DNA of 64,000 nt from an uncultured Ignavibacteria bacterium (GTDB taxonomy: Bacteria > Bacteroidota > Ignavibacteria > Kapaibacteriales > UBA2268). Made by a program: the position numbers and the translations under genes. Shown piece by piece: positions 54,801 to 63,526 of the stretch. Position 1 is the stretch's first letter; each line of letters starts with the position of its first letter. The notes under the pieces were generated by a model, which saw only the letters and a list, made by a program, of their open reading frames with translations, was not told the origin of the DNA and did no database searches. The DNA lies in contig CAIOZA010000006.1 in NCBI GenBank assembly GCA_903862655.1, forward strand, positions 1 to 64,000, written 5' to 3'.

Positions 54801-57040
54801 ACGGCGATAAAGAAGTATGGGTTGTTTATACACCATCTGTTTATACATGTGGAATGACACCAGACGATCCTTTGACACCATTCAATGATCAGAAAATGAA
54901 AGCTAATCTTACAGATAAACTAAGATTCCAGGCTGACTTCAATACACCAGATGAACAAGAAGACTATTGGGCAAACCAATTAGGCAGAACTTGGGATTAT
55001 CGTTATGGTAGAACAGCTTATGGATTCGTTAGCGTACATGTAAGACCAAATGACGAAACTGTTATAGATTCTACAAATTATGACAGCAATAACCCACCTG
55101 ACGGATCAAATGATCAGGTTCTTGTTAGACAAAACAGACCTATTTGGATGGCTAATAAATATTTAACCAAATATAGTACAGACAATCAAGTTGACGCTTT
55201 TGGTGCAGATTTCCAGACAGCTGGTAAATTGAACATCCGTATTGATGGAGCAGAAGCTAGAACGCTGTTAACAGGAACACAGGGTAACGGTTACCTACAC
55301 GTTGATACATTGTTCACTGTTATCTGTAATGACGGTCACGGTGGAATGGCTACTATCACTTTACCTGTATACGTAAACGTACAGCCAGTAATTTTGACAG
55401 AGTCACTTCCAGCAGCAAAAGAAGACTATGATTATAACTTCAATAACGGCCAGAATATGGTTGATTCATCGAAGATGATCAAAATTTTCGATCCTAATAC
55501 AGACCAGGAACATAGATTTGAATTAGTTTATGCAGGCGATCCTAGAGATCAAATTGCAATTGATCCTTGCTATTCAGAAGCAGGCGTTTATGACCTTAAA
55601 GACAAAAAGACAACACCTGATTGGTTGAAAATTAACACAGTCAGTGGTTTACTTTATGGAATACCAGGCGTAAAAGATGCTCCTAGAACAGAAAAAGTAA
55701 CAGTAATCGTATGGGATATTATCGACGGAAAAAATCAACTTTCAGCTTTAAAAGTACTTGATTTATTTGTTGATTCAACAAATCATAAACCACACATTAA
55801 TGCTGCTCCAATCGTAAGATGTATTGATAAGGGATCCAGCTACTCTGATACTCTTATCGTATCTGATTATGATTTATTAAGAGGACGTAATCCAGGCGAT
55901 CCAACTGAAACATTGACAATAAAAGTTGAAGACAAGAATGGTAATCCATTAACTGGATTCACAGTCGAACCATCAACTATTACTGGAACAAAAACAAATG
56001 ATTCAGTTAAGGTTCTTATTAAAACAAATAACTTTGATGTCACACCCGATAATGATGGTAAAGTAACTATCGTAGTTACTGTAACTGACCAATCAGGTAT
56101 GTCAAGCTCATTAATCTATAGACTAATGTACAGTAATCCTACAGACTTTATCTGCCATTTGTTAATTGAAAACACATGGCCAGGTGGAATCCCAGGAGAA
56201 ACTAAAGCAGCATGGCAAGTCCTTGATTTCGGTACAGCACCAAAAGATGCTACTACTGGCGATGGATTAGACAACGAAGAAGTAGGAAGACTTGACTATC
56301 AGTTCTGTGAATATGATTTGCCACCAATTCCACCAAATGACGTATTTGATGCAAGATGGAGCATTCCATTAACAAACGGAACTCATAGAAATATATTCCC
56401 GAAAGCAAAACCAGCTGTCAACGATGTTAGAATTTTCAAAGGAAGATTCCAGGCTGGTGGCGAAGTTGGCAATACACCAATCTACTACCCAGTATCATTG
56501 AGCTGGAACAAAAACGAAATTCCTGATAAAGGATCTGTCGGAAATGTTAACTCTCAGTGGTTCATCAGAGACGCAGGGTCAAATGGAAACCTCTTCAACT
56601 ATAACATGAAGACAGGTATTGGAAGTCCAGGACAATTCGCATCTGATTATAAGATCGTTACAGAAGGCGAAAGATTCAGAGTTGAAATACACAATGCAAC
56701 TGTTGACGCTTTCATTATTCTACACGATTGGGCAAGTGGTATAAATGAAACACCAGCAGGATTTGAAGCCGGTATTGCAACAGTATCTCCTAATCCAGCT
56801 TCAAGCACAGCAATAATTACTATCGGAACAAGAGAAAACGGTAATCTTAAACTGGATGTTGTCGACGCTCTAGGTAATGTAGTTGCAACAATTGCAAATG
56901 CTGACTATACTTTAGGCATTTATGACATTAACTGGAATACAACCGGTTATGACGGAACACCACTAGTAAGCGGAACATATACACTACGCTTAACAGCAGG
57001 TTCATTGACATCAACAGCTAAGATGATTATCGTTAGATAA
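48899..57040 (+). CDS. Giant T9SS surface protein: Pmp-like beta-helix with inserted seven-repeat propeller
   Basis: A 2,713-residue protein with GGAGG 5 bases before the ATG. Residues 1-25 are a signal peptide. Residues about 25-850 form a right-handed beta-helix whose repeats carry FxxN and GGA(I/V/L) motifs (FTNNKSGAGGAIF, FVGNQAISYGGAI, FERNTAGFSGGAV, FLANKVRNGNGGAI), the pattern of chlamydial polymorphic membrane proteins. Residues about 857-1136 hold seven ~42-residue repeats ending TTxGGxxW (Asp-box, Ycf48-like), enough for one seven-bladed propeller. The helix pattern then resumes (GGAMFILDS, FNRVRIENNKAYTGAAIY). Near 2240 there is a cadherin-like (CADG) segment, PDWLKINTVSGLLYGIPG. 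The last ~80 residues are a T9SS sorting domain (VSPNPASSTAIIT...SGTYTLRL). Likely adhesin or coat protein; function not known. Confidence 0.85.
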   Translation: MRRLFRLTLLGVLLSVLAFMEAYAQPQVFVSGRIAQSDVRVFLKDSTYIIDRDYVIAGTLIIEPGTTVKFYPNGRIIDSTGGRIIADGLAAANYSANPGSIDPIQPPGSTNNPDGYTGYADLDYFTRSGVVNASTSYDATIHSAKRELMFSVVLNKTTRRIENLIEDQVGTTLVAGRAKVSFEAAMMFYAARLQTDPLNDVALNLYSWKRIGGSSVNVTNGKIYFKGTAVNNISQEWGHIIILPGARSAFFRNCQFENFKKDVAVDSRDLFNPSSIYSDANYTNLNNVFRSLTNGSGGAITTFSSRTWLLGVTFKNNFARVRGGALNILQTPDGFPTSDISGLGFYAVDKNPNLTERDGSISTVMQNHRIPMIDQIDESGPAKDVLTSSQRRAYDDARLAIYLGRVRNLKFEGNKVQLAKVEQRQIGTPPVTVVMDVLDTPAPYPFQWGNHAYGGAVYISGKDGQPGENTQIEIGFGVNNKINTSAGALNFSEDSFEALGNTANNYQNNGSTFGARGGAIYVGKYTSLMVSGTYDANETYSKYLQDESAAGTNSGFYSRGGAIFLENTYGRLTVRGGIPSDNNALYKTSFTNNKSGAGGAIFQDGNPDPVTSPIVGGSDQSPITRNYGYGIKFVGNQAISYGGAIATLRNLSIYGAGGVDQTTQSVAFYGGSLPVLFERNTAGFSGGAVDIRIPNQNPLIPTYQRTVQFARVDFRNNDVGLGIADVNKPNVRGGGAVYSLNGDINVVKGVTFLANKVRNGNGGAICMVNPMTTTERYYVNDIDRVTVDFATGLVTDYKSEDSVFTYKKTDGYLPDARMMTRFIQNEASADDNILGTYSGSGTTQIGWGTMGTGNMLHSITFLDANSGFAVGMYGTIVKLTNGGANWSYKNYPTPYRLKSVYFTNYNNGVVVGDRGLILKSADNGNNWSVVKSAIESYSLNAVTFSGSMVGYAVGGNGMIFKTTDGGNNWFVPNSVQASTSNLNSVYFTGINNGIIVGDRGTILATTNGGTSWDVKNANTYSNLSSVYFVDAQVGFAVGSFGQMFKTTNGGNAWTGIYDDASKNFTQVFFTSQTTGYVVADLGVALKTTNGGTSWTALTTGTTYGLKSIFFPTGADAYACGDYGQVIKSNDAGATWSVVIPADLSNIDVKRHHPQVGLVENGVALGGAMFILDSVTVDRTNRVDRIHFNRVRIENNKAYTGAAIYSDNWNLQLRFNRSLITGNVASSNIGVNQNVITGPVFKDSNGGLIGNEASSDLASSILYGEIVGPYPDSSYTDNFASYAANSIYNNTARFLIRLPDGPNSKGVLAGRLSGFGGTDTLRTNYWGKTEANVNVVINNVFTGSATEETFFVQNQFNPGNETYMKYMFTPSNPTEQGPFESMYKYTYTSVPFINGANENTVGTNSIPAKVLMAGVIYDIHDKGLDIKTADYSARRMSPIEDFAVGIPPYIKTYNTVGLPSYGKYVKRWLRDPFIAEAKNTDGTLKYPWIADMQDEFRPSKNGSYYHPVGYPLFLETSFDLSSKIAEKMNFDTLQLKESIFFVINETSGDFIRTSMKQVDFNAPYRETFRTRVDLIPDSTNRRPNTTIRRAEEGLFNLGTGNYLLEKLRWEPYQEDRATLIGRRYSSSVTGFANMPNIFSNRPTMPVSNNSNHTFYGGEKYQALPVNVGDRIRVVSRTVLWRDNVNPAFDGGISFDIVGSTEPPVFTGNIIKLKTDTLYKEVGSELPWEAGQKKTIAITEFLNKILVTEDREYPVDPGTYSGLTVDEGQGRDSILTVTAMDTNKFYDPRSYHKALEFPQLMYSWRPVVDNSVNSPTAWNSGLYQWLMVDSIPAGDTQHENPRDLAKGYLMFRGRPTNPYVVPGGEWIEVTSSNYPPTAATVDFLKNLGLTQDQIDTYIDLFKSTLSQGKYDATNARFLQQDTVDFGGNRKTDYQFKIFVVNQPPVFASWVATDVEAETQKVTVERRLNMNGDKEVWVVYTPSVYTCGMTPDDPLTPFNDQKMKANLTDKLRFQADFNTPDEQEDYWANQLGRTWDYRYGRTAYGFVSVHVRPNDETVIDSTNYDSNNPPDGSNDQVLVRQNRPIWMANKYLTKYSTDNQVDAFGADFQTAGKLNIRIDGAEARTLLTGTQGNGYLHVDTLFTVICNDGHGGMATITLPVYVNVQPVILTESLPAAKEDYDYNFNNGQNMVDSSKMIKIFDPNTDQEHRFELVYAGDPRDQIAIDPCYSEAGVYDLKDKKTTPDWLKINTVSGLLYGIPGVKDAPRTEKVTVIVWDIIDGKNQLSALKVLDLFVDSTNHKPHINAAPIVRCIDKGSSYSDTLIVSDYDLLRGRNPGDPTETLTIKVEDKNGNPLTGFTVEPSTITGTKTNDSVKVLIKTNNFDVTPDNDGKVTIVVTVTDQSGMSSSLIYRLMYSNPTDFICHLLIENTWPGGIPGETKAAWQVLDFGTAPKDATTGDGLDNEEVGRLDYQFCEYDLPPIPPNDVFDARWSIPLTNGTHRNIFPKAKPAVNDVRIFKGRFQAGGEVGNTPIYYPVSLSWNKNEIPDKGSVGNVNSQWFIRDAGSNGNLFNYNMKTGIGSPGQFASDYKIVTEGERFRVEIHNATVDAFIILHDWASGINETPAGFEAGIATVSPNPASSTAIITIGTRENGNLKLDVVDALGNVVATIANADYTLGIYDINWNTTGYDGTPLVSGTYTLRLTAGSLTSTAKMIIVR

Positions 57041-57051
57041 AACATTATAAT

Positions 57052-57077
57052 TGGAGTGCAGATAAAACTGCACTCCA
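57052..57077 (+). terminator. Hairpin after the giant surface protein gene
   Basis: A perfect 10 bp stem TGGAGTGCAG/CTGCACTCCA with loop ATAAAA, starting 11 bases after the stop. The downstream sequence is AT-rich but has no solid T-run, so it may be a partial terminator or an RNA-stabilising structure between co-transcribed genes. Confidence 0.6.
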
Positions 57078-57119
57078 TTAATTAAGAAATTTAATTTTAA
57101 TAATTAATTGGAGATCAAC

Positions 57120-58997
57120 ATGAAACGTAACTTAATTGCTGTGAGTCTAGTGTTACTGTTTGGGCTAGCCTTGACGTTGCAGCCATTAAAAGCTCAGGTT
57201 TATGGCGACTTCGATACAATCAGAATTGTATACAACACACCATATGTGGAACTCGGTTCAGACAAAACTGTCATTCCAGTATCTGCGTTTGGACTACCTC
57301 CAAACTGGATTCAGGATCTAGATGATGGCTATGCATATCCAACGGGTATTGACATTGGGTTTCCTTTTGAATATAATGGTGAAGTTTACAACAAAGTATG
57401 GATATGTGTTAATGGATTTATGACATTTACACCACCACCATTCTATCCATCTAAAGAGCCAAAAGGCCTTTTTATTCAGAATGTATCGTATCCCAATAAC
57501 GTAATCGCACCTTTTTGGGGTGACCACAGATTAAGACAAGATGCTGAAAGATTCAACGGCTATATGCCTTCTGAAATTTCTTTCAAGTCAGACGTAGTTA
57601 ATGGTATTTTTACCGTACAATGGAAAAACTTAAATGTTAATGATCAGACTGTAAAATCATCAGTTGCTAATTTTCAGGCAAGAATTTATAAGTCAGTTGA
57701 CCCATATTCAAGTCAGGGCAATATAGAATTTGCTTATGGCCAAATTGGTGGCAATACTTATGATCCAGGTACTTTAGTTGTTACAAAAAATGCCTCAGTT
57801 GGTATTAAAGGTGAATTCTCTGATTTCCTTAATGGTCTGGAATTCCAAAAAAGTGATAATTCTTATGACATTTTAGTTGCAAGAACTTCACAAAGAGTAA
57901 CTAACGAATGGACACCATCCGGTGGAAATGAAAAAAGAATCAAATTCAACGCTTCTATACGCTACAATGTCGAACAATGGTGGGGTGACGGAGATGCTGA
58001 TATGTCAAAAGGTTTTGGCAATAAGCATTATAATTTACCTCAGAATCGTTTCGTAACTGTAAACGATGCAAGAGTTGTAATGCGTTCAATTGCTACAAAA
58101 GTGCCACTTGATAGTGTTAGAAAAAGAAATGCATTCCACGCTGATGTCAACCATAACGGTAGATACTGGTGGGTTAATCCAAATACATTGCAGGATATTA
58201 CTTGGAGAGACAAGCTGGAATATCAAAATCTTCCACCACTTGTTAACTCTTTAAAAAGTATTTTCTACAAAGCAAACGAATATGATGCAGCAATGATGAT
58301 GCTCTATATGTCAGCTAGAATTCCTGATCTTCCATGGTTATTGGATACTATTCCCCTTTATGGAAAGATTACAGTTAATGACATTAAAGCATCTGGTCTT
58401 AAATTTGGTGCATCACAGAAAATATCCAATAATACATTTACATTTCCAGTTTATTTAAACGGATATGCAAATGGACCAATTGGTATTGCTTTTGAACTAA
58501 ATTCAAATGTGACTGATGTTAAAACTACAAGCAATGATGTTATAACAGAGTATAACAACGGATCAGTAGTTCTAGCAGGTATAGGCGAATATGATGCTCA
58601 GACACCAATTGCTTATGTTACAGTAAATTCAGCTACAAATGATTTATTAGCAAATAATGTAAAATTTAACGACAGAAAAGCAGAAGATGTAACAATGCTT
58701 TTAGCTGGTGTTGAAGATCCTCAGAATCTTTCAATATCAAATACACCTAATCCATTTACAGTATCTACAGTAATAAGTGCTCAGATTACAAATCCAGGCG
58801 TTTATACAGTAAATATCTATGATGCAACAGGATGTAAAGTTAAAACATTAACATCCGGTGAGCTTAATGCCGGAATAGCTACCTTCGTATGGGATGGCTC
58901 AAACGATGCAAATCAGACTGTTCAATCAGGAATTTATATCTATAGATTGATGGGCGAAAATGTATCGTTCTCAGGTAAAGTTATTTTTAGTAAGTAA
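57120..58997 (+). CDS. T9SS cargo protein with dockerin-like and cohesin-like segments
   Basis: A 625-residue exported protein. The ATG at 57120 begins the signal peptide (MKRNLIAVSLVLLFGLALTL) and has GGAG 6 bases upstream; a TTG at 57108 is less likely. Residues about 35-215 are a beta-rich domain resembling nidogen-like extracellular modules (GFPFEYNGEVYNKVWICVNGF; NVIAPFWGDHR). Residues about 283-400 hold two segments like dockerin or calcium-loop repeats (GDGDADMSKG...VTVNDARVVMRSI; HADVNHNGRYW...DAAMMMLYMSA). Residues about 417-523 resemble a cohesin fold. Residues 540-625 are a T9SS/FlgD-like domain (TPNPFTVSTVI...VNIYDATGCKVKTL...GIYIYRLM). The dockerin and cohesin calls are tentative. 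It overlaps the next gene by 38 bases. Confidence 0.75.
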   Translation: MKRNLIAVSLVLLFGLALTLQPLKAQVYGDFDTIRIVYNTPYVELGSDKTVIPVSAFGLPPNWIQDLDDGYAYPTGIDIGFPFEYNGEVYNKVWICVNGFMTFTPPPFYPSKEPKGLFIQNVSYPNNVIAPFWGDHRLRQDAERFNGYMPSEISFKSDVVNGIFTVQWKNLNVNDQTVKSSVANFQARIYKSVDPYSSQGNIEFAYGQIGGNTYDPGTLVVTKNASVGIKGEFSDFLNGLEFQKSDNSYDILVARTSQRVTNEWTPSGGNEKRIKFNASIRYNVEQWWGDGDADMSKGFGNKHYNLPQNRFVTVNDARVVMRSIATKVPLDSVRKRNAFHADVNHNGRYWWVNPNTLQDITWRDKLEYQNLPPLVNSLKSIFYKANEYDAAMMMLYMSARIPDLPWLLDTIPLYGKITVNDIKASGLKFGASQKISNNTFTFPVYLNGYANGPIGIAFELNSNVTDVKTTSNDVITEYNNGSVVLAGIGEYDAQTPIAYVTVNSATNDLLANNVKFNDRKAEDVTMLLAGVEDPQNLSISNTPNPFTVSTVISAQITNPGVYTVNIYDATGCKVKTLTSGELNAGIATFVWDGSNDANQTVQSGIYIYRLMGENVSFSGKVIFSK

Positions 58998-60180
58998 TCT
59001 TATTATCGCTTTCCTCTGGCTGATGCTTATATGCATCAGCCAGAAGGCAAAGGCGGAAGATACGGTTAGAGCAAAAGTAAACAGCTATCAGATAGTCGAT
59101 CCTTGCGGAGACAAAATTGACCAGGTGTTGATAGCATTAGATCTGGGAAAAATTGTTAAAACAGATTCGCTCTTTGGATGTGACTTTCAACTTAGTTATG
59201 ATACTTCAAGGTTGAAGATGCATTCGGGGTTGTATATAAACACGCTTTCAGAGTTCTTTGAAGATAAGAATGTTAGTTTTTCAAAAAGCGGAAAAATAAC
59301 AGGATATGTCGCAGTTGCTAGTTACTTTAGTCCGCCGGTCTATGGTACTAAACCACTTATGGCATTTCAAGGCAATTATTTGACATCGTGTAAAGATTCA
59401 ATTGAAATTAAAATTGAATATCTAGAATTTACAGATGAATTTAAAAGACCTGTTATTTATCAAAGTGGGTATGTAGTCGCTGAGCCAAATGTTAAGAATG
59501 ATCTTCATATTAAAGTGTATCCAAAAGTTGATACAAGCAGATTTAATATGGATACTTCTGAGATTGAGATATATTTATTGTGCGAACATAAACCAGATTC
59601 AGCTTTAAGTAGACTAGAGTTTGATTTAAAGTTGCAGAAATCAGAAAAATATATCATAAAAAGTGTTGAGCTATTGAGCCTTGATGTTTTAGATGCAGAA
59701 GATCTCTATTTTACGAATGATTCTATAATTGCAAGATTGAATGTAAAAGGAAAAGTAGATAAAATACCTTTAATAAAATTCAGAATTGCTGAAATAAATA
59801 GAGACACATCGTTAACATCATTTGAAATCAATGTTACAAAAGTAGATGAATGTGCATGCGTCACTAAGAAAATTACTGGTATAGGTTATTTGAAAACTGA
59901 AGAAGAGAAACAAGACACTACCGAGGTAGTAAATCAGTTTTTATCACAAATTCAACAAATGTCATACAATAAATTGACAGATGAATTTTTGATAAGTGCT
60001 GAAAAAGAGATTAAAAGCATTGAAATATACAGCATTCTTGGCGAAAAGTTGTATGAAAACGCAGAAAATGATAAGAGATTTATAGCAGTGCCTGCATACA
60101 AATGGTCAGCAGGATATTACATCGCTATAGTGGAATTTCTTGACAAGAAAAAAGAACAGAAAATTTTGATAAAAATTTAA
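58960..60180 (+). CDS. Exported protein with cohesin-like segment, overlapping the upstream gene
   Basis: A 406-residue protein. The ATG at 58960 lies inside the end of the previous gene. The N-terminal hydrophobic stretch (LFLVSNLIIAFLWLMLICIS, about 8-27) is a signal peptide ending near AKAED. Residues about 47-170 resemble a cohesin-type beta-sandwich (DQVLIALDLGK..., GCDFQLSYDTSRLKMHSG, GYVAVASY). The last ~65 residues (LISAEKEIKSIEIYSILGEKL...SAGYYIAIVEF...KILIKI) look like a diverged T9SS sorting domain. The start could be further in, since no clear ribosome-binding site precedes 58960. Translational coupling with the upstream gene is likely. Function unknown. Confidence 0.7.
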   Translation: MYRSQVKLFLVSNLIIAFLWLMLICISQKAKAEDTVRAKVNSYQIVDPCGDKIDQVLIALDLGKIVKTDSLFGCDFQLSYDTSRLKMHSGLYINTLSEFFEDKNVSFSKSGKITGYVAVASYFSPPVYGTKPLMAFQGNYLTSCKDSIEIKIEYLEFTDEFKRPVIYQSGYVVAEPNVKNDLHIKVYPKVDTSRFNMDTSEIEIYLLCEHKPDSALSRLEFDLKLQKSEKYIIKSVELLSLDVLDAEDLYFTNDSIIARLNVKGKVDKIPLIKFRIAEINRDTSLTSFEINVTKVDECACVTKKITGIGYLKTEEEKQDTTEVVNQFLSQIQQMSYNKLTDEFLISAEKEIKSIEIYSILGEKLYENAENDKRFIAVPAYKWSAGYYIAIVEFLDKKKEQKILIKI

Positions 60181-60216
60181 TTATTTATCGTTTAATTTAT
60201 TAAAACGGGGGTACAC

Positions 60217-63200
60217 ATGAAGTTTAACTTATTACACAAGAAAAGCACCCGACTTATTTTCGGACTTTTGCTGGTACTCGCATTCGTACTTGTAAATTTC
60301 GGAAGTACACAGGCTGCTTACGACAAACCGGGCGTGCCAAGATTATCCTTATCAGGTAATGATAGTTGGGATGATTCCTGGTATCCTGACGGCAGAATTT
60401 GGCTACCACCTGCTGCAAATGGTCCACGTGAGTTTTTGATGCCAGTGTTTATTGATAACAGATGGCACACCTACGTAGAAACACAAGACATCTATCAGGC
60501 AAACCCAATTAAGAGCTTTAGATTTAAGGTTCTTTATAACATGGGTGCAGTCAGACCAGTTAGTGTAGAAGTATCATGGCCAATGAAAGACGAAAGACTT
60601 GGCTACAAACCACTAGCAGAAAAATTTCAAATGAGTTGGAATGATGAAAAAGATTGGACTTATGGAGATTATTTCCAGTCGGATCCATCTTACGAATTAT
60701 ACTCAAAAGGAAGATCTCTTACCATTAATGGTATTAGTACAGAAGCATTACCAAATACAGATCTTTATTCTGATGAATTTAAAGTTTTACTTTATATCAG
60801 ATTCAGAGTTATGGCTGAAGACGGTCAATCTACAACTAATGCAAGCGGTATGCCTATCTATATTAAAAATGATACAATTATGTATAACGATTTGAATGTG
60901 CAGAAAGAAGCTCCATTCAAAGTATTAAGACCAGAATATAAAGGTAGATTAGTATCCGATGACTATCCTAATCCTGATCAATCAGTTGATTGGTTAAACC
61001 TTAAAAGCTCAGGAGCCGGATTAGCTGGTTATAATAATAAGCCACCCGAGAATCAGACAAACATCAGATGGGCTTCCGGTTGGAGATGCCGTCCAGGTAC
61101 AATTTACTTAAGATTAAGTGATAACGTTCCTGCATTTGGATGGTTATTAAACCGTGGAACAGGTCTTACACCTCCAATTGAAGATGTACCTAATCTTGAC
61201 GATGTTTGGAATTTAAGAGATCCTATAACTGTCGATTCAGGAGCTATCTATCCTCATTATGGAACAAGAGAATTTCAGCTGTATAATAAAGTTTCAGCTT
61301 CGAGACTCTTAGATATTACAATTGAATCTGATTCACCTTGGTTACAATTCAGAACAAAACCAGGAACTTCATCAAAGAATCCAATCGTTCAGCCTACACG
61401 TTCAGGTTACATCAATTGGATCGATAATGGAATTCTAGGAGATGCTGCAAGAGGAACCCCAAATCCAACAGTTAATTCAGTTGCAGATGGTGAAGTTCAT
61501 ATTGAAATTCGTTGCAATCCTGATGAATTAAACAATGATCCAAACATACCTACACCTGAAAAATGTGGTGTATATGTAGGCTATATTACTTTCAGGTCTT
61601 CAACTGCATTGGTAAATCCAGTCAGATTGAGAGTAACGTTTATATATTTCAGACCTCCAGTAGAGCTGAACACAGATTTACAGAGAGAAGCCGGTATATA
61701 TCTAGACATATTCAATTCTGCTACCAAACCTGATTCTGTCAGAATGATTTTCGGTACAGGTTTTAAAGCAACAAATAGTTTTGATACACTATTTGGCGAA
61801 TATGCTTATGATGATATGATGAGAAAATCATTTGATGCACGTTGGTTTCCACCTAAATCATCAGATCCAAATTTAATCTTAAAAGTTCCTTTTGGATTTG
61901 GAGATTTTTGCCCGGATGATGATGATCTGGATAATACACCAAAACGTTCAAATTCACGCGACATTCGTAGCAATAGAGACACTAATCAATCAATAATTTA
62001 TTATTGCAAGATTAAAGCCGATGATGCCAACGTATATCCTTTAGTTCTAGAATGGGATACTGGAGATTTTCCTGATGGAGCTCAGTTATTCTTAAAAGAT
62101 GCAGTTAACGGTTTCTATTTCCCTGATGTTGATATGCGTAAAGCCAATTCAATTGGAACAACTCGCCGCTCATTTACAATTCAGGATGCTAGAGTTAAAG
62201 AATTTATTATTGAATATACACTACCTAAAGTTATTGATTATGTAGATGAATACGGTCAACCCATTATTAAAAAAGGTTGGAATCTGTTGTCATTGCCAGT
62301 TCGCCCAGTAAACTCAAACTCTGATGTTTTCTATCCGAACGCAATCAACAAACCATATTACTTCTCACAGAATCAATATCAGGATGAAGTAAAACTTAGA
62401 GTTGGTGTTGGTTACTTTATTAAGTATTCAGACAATGTTGATGTTAAATTCGCTGGTACATATATCAAAGCTATCAGCCCTGATGGAACTCCAGCAGATT
62501 ACCTTAAAGTTTATGAAGGTTGGAACACAATTGGTACAGTATCTGTACCAGTCAATATTCTAGATATAGAATTCCTACCATTTGGTCTTAGCTTGCCCTC
62601 AGCTAGTAAAATGAGGACAGCCGGTGTTTGGGGTTATAAAACAAATCTTGGATATCAGCAGGTTTCCGAATTACGTCCAGGTCTTGGCTATTGGATCAAA
62701 ACAGACGCTGTTGGTTATTTAAGTTTAATCGCACCATTGTACAAACTTTCAGTTGGAACAGATGTAAATCCAAAAGAAATCGCTTATAACATGAGTGCTA
62801 AGCTAAATGTCCGTGACAATGCACAAAGTGAAACATCAGTGTATTTCGCTGGCTCAAACATGACAGAAGCAAACTTCGAATTACCACCAACACCTCCTGT
62901 TGACTTATTCGATGTTAGATTTAATCAAAATACTAACCTTACAGTTGCAAATGAATCAGTGATCAGACTTCAGGGTGTCAACTATCCAGTAGCTCTTTCA
63001 ATGAATAAAGCAGATGCAGACTATAAGTTCTATGATGCAGCAACAAATGCTTATATCGGTGAAATCACTAAAGGATCAAGTAATAACGTGATTGTAACAG
63101 AAGGCTCAGGAGCAATTAAGGTTCAAAAAACTGAAATTAACTCTGATTTCTATATCACAAATTATCCTAATCCAGTAGAAACAATGACAACTGTAAAATT

Positions 63201-63402
63201 TGCCATCCCAACAGATGAAAATGTAGTTGTTAAAGTTTATAACACACTTGGTGCCGAAATCGGAACTTTAGTTAATGGTTACAAAGCAGCTGGTGTTTAT
63301 ACAGAAACACTTGACGCTACGTTGTTTACTTCCGGATCTTACATCGTTAAGATTGTGGCCGGTAATAATACAGCGGTTCAGACAGTAACTGTCGTTAAAT
63401 AG
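60217..63402 (+). CDS. Large T9SS cargo surface protein
   Basis: A 1,061-residue exported protein. Residues about 10-34 (RLIFGLLLVLAFVLVNFGSTQA) are the signal peptide. The first ~650 residues are beta-rich without a family I recognise, with many Trp/Pro/Asp residues (DSWDDSWYPDGRIWLPPA). Residues about 685-830 hold two copies of a module, GWNLLSLP...VGYFIKY and GWNTIGTV...GLGYWIKT, common in Bacteroidota surface proteins. Residues 977-1061 are a T9SS sorting domain (NYPNPVETMTTVKFAIP...VYNTLGAEIGTL...SGSYIVKIV). It is the fourth exported gene in a row. A terminator follows, so the group may be one transcript. Confidence 0.8.
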   Translation: MKFNLLHKKSTRLIFGLLLVLAFVLVNFGSTQAAYDKPGVPRLSLSGNDSWDDSWYPDGRIWLPPAANGPREFLMPVFIDNRWHTYVETQDIYQANPIKSFRFKVLYNMGAVRPVSVEVSWPMKDERLGYKPLAEKFQMSWNDEKDWTYGDYFQSDPSYELYSKGRSLTINGISTEALPNTDLYSDEFKVLLYIRFRVMAEDGQSTTNASGMPIYIKNDTIMYNDLNVQKEAPFKVLRPEYKGRLVSDDYPNPDQSVDWLNLKSSGAGLAGYNNKPPENQTNIRWASGWRCRPGTIYLRLSDNVPAFGWLLNRGTGLTPPIEDVPNLDDVWNLRDPITVDSGAIYPHYGTREFQLYNKVSASRLLDITIESDSPWLQFRTKPGTSSKNPIVQPTRSGYINWIDNGILGDAARGTPNPTVNSVADGEVHIEIRCNPDELNNDPNIPTPEKCGVYVGYITFRSSTALVNPVRLRVTFIYFRPPVELNTDLQREAGIYLDIFNSATKPDSVRMIFGTGFKATNSFDTLFGEYAYDDMMRKSFDARWFPPKSSDPNLILKVPFGFGDFCPDDDDLDNTPKRSNSRDIRSNRDTNQSIIYYCKIKADDANVYPLVLEWDTGDFPDGAQLFLKDAVNGFYFPDVDMRKANSIGTTRRSFTIQDARVKEFIIEYTLPKVIDYVDEYGQPIIKKGWNLLSLPVRPVNSNSDVFYPNAINKPYYFSQNQYQDEVKLRVGVGYFIKYSDNVDVKFAGTYIKAISPDGTPADYLKVYEGWNTIGTVSVPVNILDIEFLPFGLSLPSASKMRTAGVWGYKTNLGYQQVSELRPGLGYWIKTDAVGYLSLIAPLYKLSVGTDVNPKEIAYNMSAKLNVRDNAQSETSVYFAGSNMTEANFELPPTPPVDLFDVRFNQNTNLTVANESVIRLQGVNYPVALSMNKADADYKFYDAATNAYIGEITKGSSNNVIVTEGSGAIKVQKTEINSDFYITNYPNPVETMTTVKFAIPTDENVVVKVYNTLGAEIGTLVNGYKAAGVYTETLDATLFTSGSYIVKIVAGNNTAVQTVTVVK

Positions 63403-63426
63403 TAAATTCTCACTTTGAGATTTTAA

Positions 63427-63472
63427 GCGAATGGGCATCATAGGGTTATTCCATGAAGCCCATTTGCTTTTT
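63427..63472 (+). terminator. Rho-independent terminator after the surface-protein block
   Basis: GCGAATGGGC/GCCCATTTGC stem (one G-T pair) with a 21 base loop, followed by TTTTT at 63468-63472. It lies 25 bases after the stop at 63402. Confidence 0.8.
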
Positions 63473-63526
63473 GTATTCTACTTTATATGTTGAAAAATTG
63501 CCACTAATTGAAAATATTCTACTAAA

